NCBI GenBank assembly: GCA_043777755.1
Contig: JAYWHK010000216.1
Span: 1-22,714 of the forward strand
Direction of reading: 5' to 3'
Origin: CANHEE01 sp043777755
GTDB lineage: Bacteria; Bacteroidota; Bacteroidia; Chitinophagales; Saprospiraceae
DNA: 22,714 bases
Under the pieces are notes generated by a model. It did no database searches and was not told the DNA's origin. It saw nothing but the letters and a program-made list of their open reading frames with translations. Position numbers and translations under genes: made by a program. This document shows positions 1 to 6,250 of the stretch, piece after piece; the stretch's first letter is position 1; each line of letters begins with the position of its first letter.

Positions 1-59
1 ATTTTTTATTTTTATAAAAATTATAAAAAAATTATAAAATTTTAGTGTCAAAAAAAATT

Positions 60-527
60 ATGCCTAAAATTTCAAAAACTGGAACATCGAGTTTATACAT
101 ATTTTTTCATAAAAAAGAACAAAAATTCAATTTATTCCAGCAGCTTATTTCGACTATTCATACTGCAGAAAAATTAGATTCTACCTTGTTTTCAAAAGAA
201 AAAATAGCAGACTACTACTCCAACTATGCGTTTTATCAACTTATCAATAAAGACTTTAAAAGTGCAGAAGAAAGCACAAAAAAAGGAATTCTTTATAATC
301 AAAAGGACAAAAATTTATATTTAAATTTAGCACCTTCTCTACTTCTTCAAGGTAAATACGAAGAAGCGGAAGCTGTATATCTTAAATTAAAAGATAATCT
401 TTTTAGCGAAAAGACAACCTTTGAAGAGGCTTTTTTAGCTAATTTTAAATTATTTGAACGAGAAGGCATAATCCCAACCGAGCATCGAGCGGAAGTGGAA
501 AAGATAAAAAAGATGCTGCGTGAGTGA
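60..527 (+). CDS. TPR-tail protein, probably truncated
   Basis: This is a helical protein of about 155 residues with no signal peptide or membrane segment. Its middle looks like a tetratricopeptide repeat pair: a stretch around YYSNYAFYQLINKDFKSAEE, then LYLNLAPSLLLQGKYEEAE. It ends in a charged helix around EGIIPTEHRAEVEKIKKML. This arrangement resembles the C-terminal end of larger Bacteroidota TPR proteins in which a last repeat is followed by a FxxxFxxLExxGI-type tail, so the ORF may be the surviving end of a longer gene. A GTG at 45 is an alternative start; ATG 60 is preferred. The 44 bases before it contain no G or C. The last codons (AAG ATG CTG CGT GAG TGA) lie inside an inverted repeat with the REP-like element that follows. 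A specific function cannot be assigned. Confidence 0.6.
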   Translation: MPKISKTGTSSLYIFFHKKEQKFNLFQQLISTIHTAEKLDSTLFSKEKIADYYSNYAFYQLINKDFKSAEESTKKGILYNQKDKNLYLNLAPSLLLQGKYEEAEAVYLKLKDNLFSEKTTFEEAFLANFKLFEREGIIPTEHRAEVEKIKKMLRE

Positions 528-528
528 T

Positions 529-653
529 GGCTGTCATGCGACGATAGGAGCTTGGCTGTCATCAATGCAGCATCTTAGTAAGGTAAAGTATGCAATCTTG
601 CGAAAAGCCCGCATCACAGCCAAGCCTTCCTGCGGTCGGCGTGACAGCGATGC
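529..653. repeat. REP-like inverted pair 1
   Basis: Two related palindromic units face each other. Unit a (529-563) begins GGCTGTCATGCGACGATAGG and ends CTTGGCTGTCATC. Unit b (611-653) runs from GCATCACAGCCAAGCC to CGTGACAGCGATGC and is roughly the reverse complement of unit a. An additional 10-bp inverted repeat (510-519 AAGATGCTGC, 567-576 GCAGCATCTT) brackets unit a. The paired layout is like the bacterial interspersed mosaic elements served by RAYT transposases. Confidence 0.75.
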
Positions 654-665
654 TACGTATTTCAA

Positions 666-784
666 GATGGCTGTCACACGACGATAGGAGTTTGGCTGTC
701 ATCGTTTGTTGGTAATAAGTTAGGGAAATGAGCGAAAGCCCGCATCACAGCCAAGCCTTCCTGCGGTCGGCGTGACAGCGATGC
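666..784. repeat. REP-like inverted pair 2
   Basis: A second copy of the pair at 529-653. Unit a is 666-704 (GATGGCTGTCACACGACGAT onward) and unit b is 742-784. The stretch 732-786 repeats 600-655 almost base for base, differing by one A in a run, so the two pairs are direct duplicates. It lies immediately upstream of the RAYT gene, and its end overlaps the first possible ATG (797) of that frame. Confidence 0.78.
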
Positions 785-826
785 TATGAGGTCAGCATGA
801 AACGATGCTATAAAACTATAAAAAAT

Positions 827-1580
827 ATGCAAATCAATTATTGGCAAACGCTTTACGAAGAAAGCTACTATCATATTTACAATCGTTCAAATGGGAGCGA
901 ACCGATTTTTAGAAAAGCGGAAGACGCAAAAGATTTTTTGCAACGTTTTTCACAATTGATTGCACCTTATTGTGATACATTGGCGTATTGCTTGATGCAA
1001 AATCATTTTCATTTTGTGCTGTACTTCAAACCAATGACAGAAGAATTAAAAGCGCAAATCCAAAAAGAAAATACTGTAGTTGCCAATCAAATATGTAGAA
1101 GACAAAGTAACGTTTGATGAGTTTATTGTATCGCAATTTGCAAGATTATTTCTTGGATTTAGCAAAGGCTACAACGCTAAACACAAACGAGCAGGCAATT
1201 TATTTCAAAAGAAATTCAAGCGCATAGAACAAAAAACAATCGAAAGACTTGTTAGTCGCATTTGTTATGTACATCACAATCCGATACATCACGATGCTGT
1301 TTCATTTTATGATGCAGCGTTTTTTTCATCGTTCAACAGCTTTTTAAGTAGCGGGAAAACAAATATTGCGAAAGCACATACATTTTCTATTTTCAATCAA
1401 TTATCAGCAATTACAAGTAATATTGATTATAAAAAGCCTTTTGAAACAGGAATTTTTGAATATCCAACAACGCTAAACGGCACTGATATAACACATTTTT
1501 TATGCCTTCATGCGCTTTTTCATAAAGAATGGCTCGAAAAGAAAAACTGGGAAGATTTAGATGGTTTTCATGCAACGTAG
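827..1580 (+). pseudogene. REP-associated tyrosine transposase (RAYT), frameshifted
   Basis: This is a single-strand Y1/HUH transposase of the IS200-like RAYT class, which acts on REP palindromes. The N-terminal half (827-1117) carries YYHIYNRSNG and the metal-binding HUH motif in MQNHFHFVLYF. The C-terminal half (to 1580), in another frame, carries the likely catalytic tyrosine in SKGYNAKHKRAGNLFQ and the family signature YVHHNP. The two frames overlap only between 1080 and 1117, so a net one-base change must lie there. No slippery heptamer is positioned to let a ribosome change frame, so I read it as an inactivated gene or, less likely, a sequencing error. ATG 827 fits the family start better than ATG 797, which lies in the upstream repeat. 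The gene is bracketed by three REP-like pairs (529-653, 666-784, 1586-1743). It has no transposon-type terminal inverted repeats, as expected for a RAYT. Confidence 0.87.
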
Positions 1581-1585
1581 TACAA

Positions 1586-1743
1586 GACGGCTGTCACGCC
1601 GACGATAGGAGGCTTGGCTGTCGGCTGTCATCGTTTAGTACAAGATCAAGATTTATTGGAATAGAATTAGCGTTTTGAAGTTTACCGTTTTAGAGAACCA
1701 ATGACATCACAGCCAAGCTCCCTGCGGTCGTGTGACAGCGATG
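1586..1743. repeat. REP-like inverted pair 3, downstream of RAYT
   Basis: Unit a (1586-1633) reads GACGGCTGTCACGCCGACGA onward and carries an extra copy of GGCTGTC (GGCTGTCGGCTGTC at 1616-1629). Unit b (1705-1743) runs from CATCACAGCCAAGC to GTGACAGCGATG and is a shorter, diverged copy of the units at 611 and 742. A perfect 10-base direct repeat, TAGTACAAGA, brackets unit a (1578-1587 and 1636-1645); the first copy starts with the stop codon of the transposase. The 1646-1704 spacer shows no recognisable gene. Confidence 0.72.
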
Positions 1744-1806
1744 TTGAAAGCGCACAATATAGATGATTTTGATGCGCCTATGGAAGATTTTAAAAATTAT
1801 ATGTAA
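1741..1806 (+). pseudogene. possible DUF2281-type C-terminal remnant
   Basis: A 21-codon frame starts on the last ATG of REP unit 3b and reads MLKAHNIDDFDAPMEDFKNY followed by M and stop. The ending DDFDAPxEDFKxYM resembles the C-terminus of DUF2281 antitoxin-like proteins as I remember them. Nothing of the rest of that family is visible upstream, where REP sequence takes over. It is probably the stump of a gene cut by the repeat. The match is short, so this is tentative. No toxin gene follows. Confidence 0.35.
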
Positions 1807-1881
1807 TTTGCTCATTATGAACTATTTATTAAATGCAACCTTATCATTTATCGGTGCAATTAGAAGAAATATAAAACAGGT

Positions 1882-1924
1882 TATCGCTGTCAAACTACCC
1901 AAAGGGAAATTTTTGACAGCGATA
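1882..1924 (-). terminator. hairpin terminator of the CsgG-like gene
   Basis: A perfect 13-bp stem (TATCGCTGTCAAA at 1882-1894, TTTGACAGCGATA at 1912-1924) with a 17-base loop lies just past the stop of the minus-strand gene ending at 1947. On the minus strand the stem is followed by CCTGTTTTATATTTC, a weak T-run. The stem contains GCTGTCA, also found in the nearby REPs, so it could be another repeat unit instead. Confidence 0.5.
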
Positions 1925-1946
1925 GCCCGTTGCTTATTCTGGATTT

Positions 1947-3074
1947 CTACTCCGATTTCGGGTATCTTCTTGCATTAAATCCAACAGAAAGCCCGAATTG
2001 ACTACCATTTTTGTAGTCAGGACGCATATAAGCATTGACTGGAATGTTCAGACGACCAGAACGGAATGTTTTTCCAACAGCGAAAACAAAACCAGAACCC
2101 AACGTATATTCGCCTCGGCTATCAGAACGAGAAACCACAGAGTTTGGATTGGGATTCTTACCGCCTTGACTGTTCCATTCAGAAGCCAATTGCCAATTGT
2201 TTTTTTCATCATAATAACCATCAGCTTTTTTTGTCAGTAGAAAAGTTGGCCCAAAAGCCAATTCTATACCCAAACGATTTTCTCGCAAACCATTCAAAAT
2301 AGTCAAACTTGGAATAACTTTTCCTTGGTCTAAACCTGTTATCATTGGTAAAAATTCCACCAAGGCTTGAAAATTGCCCTGACCAATGTACTGAATTTCC
2401 ATTTGATAGCCAAACTGAAAAGTAATGGGCGACATCTCAAAACCGCCTTTATTCGTAGCATCTTTCATGATGCTGGCGTTTTTTCCAGTAAAAACAGCGA
2501 CACCCATTCGAGGACCATTTAAACTCACTTTTTCTTCTTTTGGGGAATTAATAGCCGTGTCAAAAGCATTGGTTTGAGTGAGTTGCGTCAAGGCAGTTTC
2601 ATCAACCGAAAGTTTGTACATTTTTTTCAATGTTAAGCCAATCATCGTTTGGACTTGTGTCTTAACATTCAGAAAATCAAGGACTTGTGTTTTTTCAACA
2701 GAAGAATTTGCAATGTCAATCATGCGCATCGTAACGACAATTCGTTCTCCCATCAACTCGATAGAACCCGTCAAAATCTTATCTACTTTGATTTTTTTTC
2801 CAACGTCCACCAAACACAATTTTCCATAACAATCCGCTACGTTTTGCTTTTCTTTGTCCAAAAGGTAATCAATGTCATACCTATCCATAACATCGAAAAG
2901 GTCAAGTTTGTCCAACTCTAAACGGGCTACGTTGCCTGACTGAACAGGGTCGAAAGCAAAGCCTTTGGTGTCCAAATTCAATACCGCAACCTTGCTGCGG
3001 ACATTGTCTTTTTGTGCATTTGCTCCAAAAGCAAGCACTAAAATAGAAGCGATAATTACTGTGATTTTTTTCAT
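1947..3074 (-). CDS. secreted CsgG/LpoB-like protein with C-terminal barrel-like region
   Basis: A 375-residue exported protein. Residues 1-20 form a signal peptide ending GANA before Q21. Residues 28-155 look like the CsgG/LpoB/FlgO fold: strand VAVLNLD (29-35), LFDVMDRYDIDYLL (59-72), a cysteine pair in DCYGKLCLVDVGKKI (C82, C87), DKILTGSIE and a helix at 140-153. Members of this superfamily sit at the envelope and serve as secretion or assembly accessories. The remainder (about 185-375) is rich in alternating strands ending in aromatic residues (FQFGYQMEIQYIG, LGIELAFGPTFLL, FGLSVGFNARRY), resembling an outer-membrane barrel or a beta-rich surface domain. There is no lipobox cysteine after the signal peptide, so it is not an obvious lipoprotein. 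It stands alone with its own promoter and a downstream hairpin. The exact role is unknown. Confidence 0.78.
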   Translation of the reverse strand: MKKITVIIASILVLAFGANAQKDNVRSKVAVLNLDTKGFAFDPVQSGNVARLELDKLDLFDVMDRYDIDYLLDKEKQNVADCYGKLCLVDVGKKIKVDKILTGSIELMGERIVVTMRMIDIANSSVEKTQVLDFLNVKTQVQTMIGLTLKKMYKLSVDETALTQLTQTNAFDTAINSPKEEKVSLNGPRMGVAVFTGKNASIMKDATNKGGFEMSPITFQFGYQMEIQYIGQGNFQALVEFLPMITGLDQGKVIPSLTILNGLRENRLGIELAFGPTFLLTKKADGYYDEKNNWQLASEWNSQGGKNPNPNSVVSRSDSRGEYTLGSGFVFAVGKTFRSGRLNIPVNAYMRPDYKNGSQFGLSVGFNARRYPKSE

Positions 3075-3124
3075 AACTGATTTTTTTTAAATGTTTTAAT
3101 AAATTTTATTTTTTAATTGTGAAA

Positions 3125-3155
3125 CAAAATTAGGGAGAATGTCAAGGCGTGTCAA
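3125..3155 (-). promoter_or_regulatory. Bacteroidota-type promoter for the CsgG-like gene
   Basis: On the minus strand a -33 element TTGACA-like (plus-strand TGTCAA around 3150-3155) is followed after about 20 bases by TAATTTTG (plus CAAAATTA at 3125-3132), matching the TAnnTTTG -7 box. The inferred start site lies about 45 bases before the ATG at 3074. Confidence 0.45.
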
Positions 3156-3274
3156 TTTATTCTTTCGCTTTGTTTGCGAAACACAAAATTTTTTTTCTCT
3201 AAAAATGCGAAAAAAATAAGATTTTTGAAAAAAAGTCGTTTCAATTCTCGTTTTAAGCGAAAAACAAAATTTTA

Positions 3275-3309
3275 TTTGGTAAAAAAAATTAAAAAAACCA
3301 CTACTTTTA
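3275..3309 (+). promoter_or_regulatory. probable promoter of the DUF1415 gene
   Basis: TTTG at 3275-3278 is followed after 23 bases by TACTTTTA at 3302-3309, a one-base variant of the TAnnTTTG -7 box. The start codon at 3326 is only 16 bases further on, so the leader would be very short. The rest of 3133-3274 is AT-rich with scattered GCGAAA/TTTCGC words and no gene. Confidence 0.38.
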
Positions 3310-3325
3310 CAGCAAAAAATTTACA

Positions 3326-3859
3326 ATGTATATAGAAAAAACTAAAAATTGGTTGGAGAAAATCGTCATTGGCTTGAATCTTTGTCCTTTTGCAAAACAT
3401 CCTTTTAAGTCAAATAAGATTCGATACGTCGTTCACAGCGGAAATGACCTCAATGTCTTGTCAGAAACTTTGGTAACGGAATTGCGAACTTTGGCGGCTG
3501 CCGATTCGGTGGAATTAGAAACGACCTTGATTATTGTTCCTGATAGTTTGTTTGATTTTGAAGATTATCTGAATTATGTTGATTTTTCAGAACAGATTTT
3601 AGAAGAATTAGAGTTGGAAGGCGTTATTCAAGTGGCATCATTTCACCCTTTGTATCAATTCGACGGTACAAAAACGGACGATGTAGAAAACTATACCAAT
3701 CGCTCGCCTTATCCGATGCTGCATTTACTCAAAGAAAGTAGCGTAAGCTGGGCTGTAGATAATTTTCCTGATGTAGATGATATTCCGAACAAAAACATCG
3801 AAACGATGAAAGGCTTGGGTGTAGAAAAAGTAAAAAACCTACTGGAGTTCGGGTTTTAA
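3326..3859 (+). CDS. DUF1415 family protein
   Basis: A 177-residue soluble protein that I recognise as DUF1415. The family landmark is GLNLCPFAKHPF at residues 16-27, followed by a strand-rich middle (TTLIIVPDSLFDFEDYL) and the conserved VIQVASFHPLYQF region, then NRSPYPMLHLLKE at about 133-145. The length matches the family. The biochemical role is not established; the conserved cysteine and histidine are candidates for metal or substrate contact. It is followed by the MazG-type gene after a repeat-filled gap of about 95 bases, so co-transcription is possible but not shown. The last two sense codons and the stop (GGG TTT TAA) lie inside the palindrome TTCGGGTTTTAACCCGAA. Confidence 0.82.
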   Translation: MYIEKTKNWLEKIVIGLNLCPFAKHPFKSNKIRYVVHSGNDLNVLSETLVTELRTLAAADSVELETTLIIVPDSLFDFEDYLNYVDFSEQILEELELEGVIQVASFHPLYQFDGTKTDDVENYTNRSPYPMLHLLKESSVSWAVDNFPDVDDIPNKNIETMKGLGVEKVKNLLEFGF

Positions 3860-3865
3860 CCCGAA
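3848..3865. repeat. 18-bp palindrome over the DUF1415 stop codon
   Basis: TTCGGGTT, TT, AACCCGAA is a perfect 8-bp inverted repeat that contains the stop TAA (3857-3859). It is not followed by a T-run, so it is not a classical terminator. Confidence 0.6.
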
Positions 3866-3875
3866 AATACACTGG

Positions 3876-3915
3876 TTAGATATTACAGATATTAGATATT
3901 AGATATTAGATATTT
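3876..3915. repeat. short tandem TTAGATA repeats
   Basis: Three perfect head-to-tail copies of TTAGATA (3892-3912) follow one more copy at 3876-3882 and a variant TTACAGATA. Similar GATATT words recur in the dispersed motif at 10986-11015. Confidence 0.7.
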
Positions 3916-3954
3916 ACATATTGCTCATAATCAAACATTTATAAAAATAAAACA

Positions 3955-4263
3955 ATGTTAAAAGAACTAAGAGAAGCCAATAAAATACGCTTATACAACA
4001 CACCTGCATACAACAAATGCTTGGATTGGACATTGGCAGACTGGTCAAATGCCATCGCTGGAGAAACGGGCGAAATGTGCAACCTCATCAAAAAAATCCG
4101 TCGTGGCGACAACATTGATGTCAAAGAAGTTGGCAAAGAGCTGGCAGACATCGTTATTTATGCTGATATTTTGGCAACGTTATTGGATTTGGATTTGGGT
4201 GAATGTGTCCAACAAAAATTCAACGAAGTATCAGATAGGGTTGGTTCGGAAGTAAAGATTTGA
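3955..4263 (+). CDS. MazG-type nucleotide pyrophosphohydrolase
   Basis: A 102-residue all-alpha NTP pyrophosphatase. Such enzymes hydrolyse nucleoside triphosphates to the monophosphate and pyrophosphate, often clearing damaged or non-canonical nucleotides, with Mg2+ held by an acidic motif. The motif is visible: E37 and E40 in AGETGEMCN, then E62 and D65 in GKELADIVIYAD, with D71 next. The length suits a single-domain MazG-like enzyme rather than the two-domain MazG. The substrate cannot be told from sequence. It is convergent with the next gene, with a single base between the two stop codons. Confidence 0.85.
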   Translation: MLKELREANKIRLYNTPAYNKCLDWTLADWSNAIAGETGEMCNLIKKIRRGDNIDVKEVGKELADIVIYADILATLLDLDLGECVQQKFNEVSDRVGSEVKI

Positions 4264-4264
4264 A

Positions 4265-4927
4265 TTAATTTTCGCTGTAAAAATTATCCAAAACTGCATT
4301 TAAAACCTCTGGAACTGCCAAATAAGGATTCGTTTTCCAATGATAACGTTTTCTGAGAAAATTCCATTTTGCATATTTAAATACTTGTTTTTTTTCTCCA
4401 ATTTTTAATTTATAAAATCGAAAAGGAATTTCCCAAGGAAAAGGATTTTCTAAAAAATGCTCTTTTTTGTCTGACAACACAAAAGAATTGCGTACCAATT
4501 CCGTCGAAACTTGTACCGTTTTATAACTCAAATAAAAATAGTTTTCTGGCAAAACATAATTGTCTATTTTTTTTAAGTTTTTATCAAAAAAAACAGTTTT
4601 TGCTGTGTCATATACAATAATATAAGGCGAAAAATGATAAAAACTATCCATTCCTTTCACAATGTCATTTTGCAAACGCTTATTTTCTTTTAATTTTTCA
4701 GCAATAATCATCTCCACCCTTTCTTTGTAAACAGGGTCTTTTTTCACATAAATAGATTGCGTTGCTCGATATTTAGTGACATCATCTAAGACAGTTGGTA
4801 AATTCAATACCAAAATACCTTCCTTCAAATCCTTGATTTGTTGTTTTGCCACATCACTTTTATTTTGGGCAAAAAGGCTATTCGCAATCAAAATAAAAAT
4901 ATAAATTGTAAAATTTTTTTTCATCAT
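4265..4927 (-). CDS. secreted protein of unknown function
   Basis: A 220-residue protein with a clear signal peptide (MMKKNFTIYIFILIANSLFAQ; ATG 4924 is an equally good start). The mature part is mixed alpha/beta and rich in K, F and Y. It includes IKDLKEGILVLNLPTVLDD soon after the cleavage site and a basic aromatic C-terminal part (KWNFLRKRYHWKTNPYLA). I do not recognise a family. It is probably periplasmic, since no sorting tail or lipobox is present. It converges with the MazG-type gene and diverges from moxR, so it is a single-gene unit. The 84-base gap to moxR must hold promoters for both. Confidence 0.65.
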   Translation of the reverse strand: MMKKNFTIYIFILIANSLFAQNKSDVAKQQIKDLKEGILVLNLPTVLDDVTKYRATQSIYVKKDPVYKERVEMIIAEKLKENKRLQNDIVKGMDSFYHFSPYIIVYDTAKTVFFDKNLKKIDNYVLPENYFYLSYKTVQVSTELVRNSFVLSDKKEHFLENPFPWEIPFRFYKLKIGEKKQVFKYAKWNFLRKRYHWKTNPYLAVPEVLNAVLDNFYSEN

Positions 4928-4938
4928 TATAAATTTGC

Positions 4939-4946
4939 TAACTTTG
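4939..4946 (+). promoter_or_regulatory. -7 box of moxR
   Basis: TAACTTTG matches TAnnTTTG. A T-run, but no clear TTTG, lies about 19 bases upstream. The inferred leader (roughly 55 bases) contains a hairpin, AGTTCCT at 4966-4972 with AGGAACT at 4979-4985. Confidence 0.45.
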
Positions 4947-5010
4947 TTTTTTATTTGTACCTCAAAGTTCCTGCTTGGAGGAACTCAAAATCATTATTCT
5001 TTAAAAATTT

Positions 5011-6006
5011 ATGACATTTAACAACATCGAAGCATTAAACGCACAAATTTACACAGAAAGTGCATTTTTAGAAAGAATTACTCAAGAAACTGCAAAAGTA
5101 ATTGTTGGACAACGGGATTTGGTTGAAAAACTACTGCTCGGAATGCTTTGTGGCGGTCATGTATTGTTGGAAGGTTTGCCTGGTTTAGCAAAAACATTAG
5201 CCATCAAAACGCTATCGCAAGCCATCAGTGCAGATTTTAGCCGTATTCAATTTACGCCCGATTTGTTGCCCGCTGATGTTACGGGAACGATGATTTACAA
5301 CCCTACAAAAAATGATTTTACGGTTCGCCAAGGCCCCATTTTCTCCAATTTGATTTTGGCAGATGAGATAAATCGTGCGCCAGCCAAAGTACAAAGTGCG
5401 CTCCTCGAAGCCATGCAAGAACGCCAAGTAACCATCGGAAATGATACTTTTAAAATGGAAAAACTCTTTTTGGTATTGGCTACACAAAACCCAATCGAAC
5501 AAGAAGGTACGTATCCTTTGCCAGAAGCTCAGACAGACCGTTTCCTTTTCAAAGTAAAAGTTGGCTATCCACAAAAAGAAGAAGAACGTGAAATTATTCG
5601 TCGTAACTTACAGGGAATCAATGATATAGAAATTAAAAATGTCGCTTCCATAGACGATGTTTTACAAGCGCAACGCACTGTAAGACAAGTATATATGGAC
5701 GAAAAAATCGAATCATACATTTTAAATATTGTTACAGCGACACGAACACCTGAACAATATGGCTTAAAATCCTTACAGCCTTTGATAGAATATGGCGCTT
5801 CGCCTCGTGCAAGTATTAGCTTGGCGCACGCTGCAAAAGCACACGCTTATATGCAACGTCGTGGTTACGTTATTCCTGACGATATTCGAGCGATTTGTTA
5901 CGAAGTGCTGCGTCACCGCATCGGTTTGAGCTACGAAGCCGAAGCCGAAAACATCAATTCTGAAAACATTATTCAGCAAATTATTGCAAAAACAGAAGTA
6001 CCGTAA
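5011..6006 (+). CDS. MoxR-family AAA+ ATPase
   Basis: A 331-residue ATPase of the MoxR class, cytoplasmic chaperone-like enzymes that remodel or activate partner protein complexes, often with VWA-domain proteins at the membrane. Visible parts: Walker A EGLPGLAKT (54-62), the family LLPADVTG segment (85-92), Walker B NLILADE (113-119), sensor 1 ATQN (157-160), the segment PLPEAQTDRF (169-178) and a helical lid domain to the end including GASPRASISLAHAAKAHA. The length is normal. MoxR genes usually stand before a DUF58/VWA gene, but here the next gene is a sugar symporter, so the partner must be encoded elsewhere. A foldback element follows the stop. Confidence 0.93.
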   Translation: MTFNNIEALNAQIYTESAFLERITQETAKVIVGQRDLVEKLLLGMLCGGHVLLEGLPGLAKTLAIKTLSQAISADFSRIQFTPDLLPADVTGTMIYNPTKNDFTVRQGPIFSNLILADEINRAPAKVQSALLEAMQERQVTIGNDTFKMEKLFLVLATQNPIEQEGTYPLPEAQTDRFLFKVKVGYPQKEEEREIIRRNLQGINDIEIKNVASIDDVLQAQRTVRQVYMDEKIESYILNIVTATRTPEQYGLKSLQPLIEYGASPRASISLAHAAKAHAYMQRRGYVIPDDIRAICYEVLRHRIGLSYEAEAENINSENIIQQIIAKTEVP

Positions 6007-6012
6007 TTAATG

Positions 6013-6188
6013 AATAATTGTAACTGTTTACCACTTTTATAATTTTTTACCACGGAGAAGCGGAGAACACAGAGTTTAATAAAAAAATTAGCCTAAAGCT
6101 AATTTTTTTGCCTCCGTGACCTCCGTTTCTCTGTGGTAAAAATAAAAAATCTTCGATTTTTTTCAACGCTAAACAGTTACGAATAATT
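6013..6188. repeat. nested foldback (MITE-like) element
   Basis: Three nested inverted repeats share one centre. Outer arms: 6013-6030 (TAACTGTTTA end) with 6170-6188 (TAAACAGTTAC start). Middle arms: TTTACCACGGAGAAGCGGAG at about 6046-6065 with CTCCGTTTCTCTGTGGTAAA at 6121-6140. Inner stem: 6081-6092 with 6098-6109. The ACCACGGAGA...ACAGAG word resembles a repeat seen between genes in many bacteria. It encodes no protein. Confidence 0.75.
6081..6109 (+). terminator. likely terminator of moxR within the foldback
   Basis: AAAAAAATTAGC (6081-6092), loop CTAAA, GCTAATTTTTTT (6098-6109): a 12-bp stem ending in seven T. It is 75 bases past the moxR stop and nearly symmetrical, so it could act in either direction. 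Confidence 0.5.
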
Positions 6189-6250
6189 GATAATGAATAA
6201 TTTAAAATAAACGAATTTAGAATTTAGAATAAACAAATTTAGAATTTATT

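Noticed and set aside
1..44. Replication origin or AT-rich unwinding element
   Set aside because: The stretch is pure A/T but too short and there are no DnaA-box-like repeats or origin genes nearby.
674..874. Minus-strand ORF over the REP units
   Set aside because: It is formed by repeat sequence and lacks any known protein pattern.
1055..1080. Programmed frameshifting in the RAYT at the A-rich stretch
   Set aside because: The downstream frame is closed by TAG at 1077-1079 and no correctly phased slippery heptamer exists, so a shift in the A-run could not join the two halves.
1763..1978. 71-codon plus-strand ORF downstream of the REP units
   Set aside because: It crosses a hairpin and overlaps the end of the well-supported minus-strand gene; the translation shows no coherent domain.
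3876..3915. Possible CRISPR array
   Set aside because: The repeats are 7 bases with no spacers; no cas genes are present.
5212..5574. Minus-strand ORF of 120 codons inside moxR
   Set aside because: It is the complement of the strongly conserved MoxR Walker region and has no protein-like pattern of its own.
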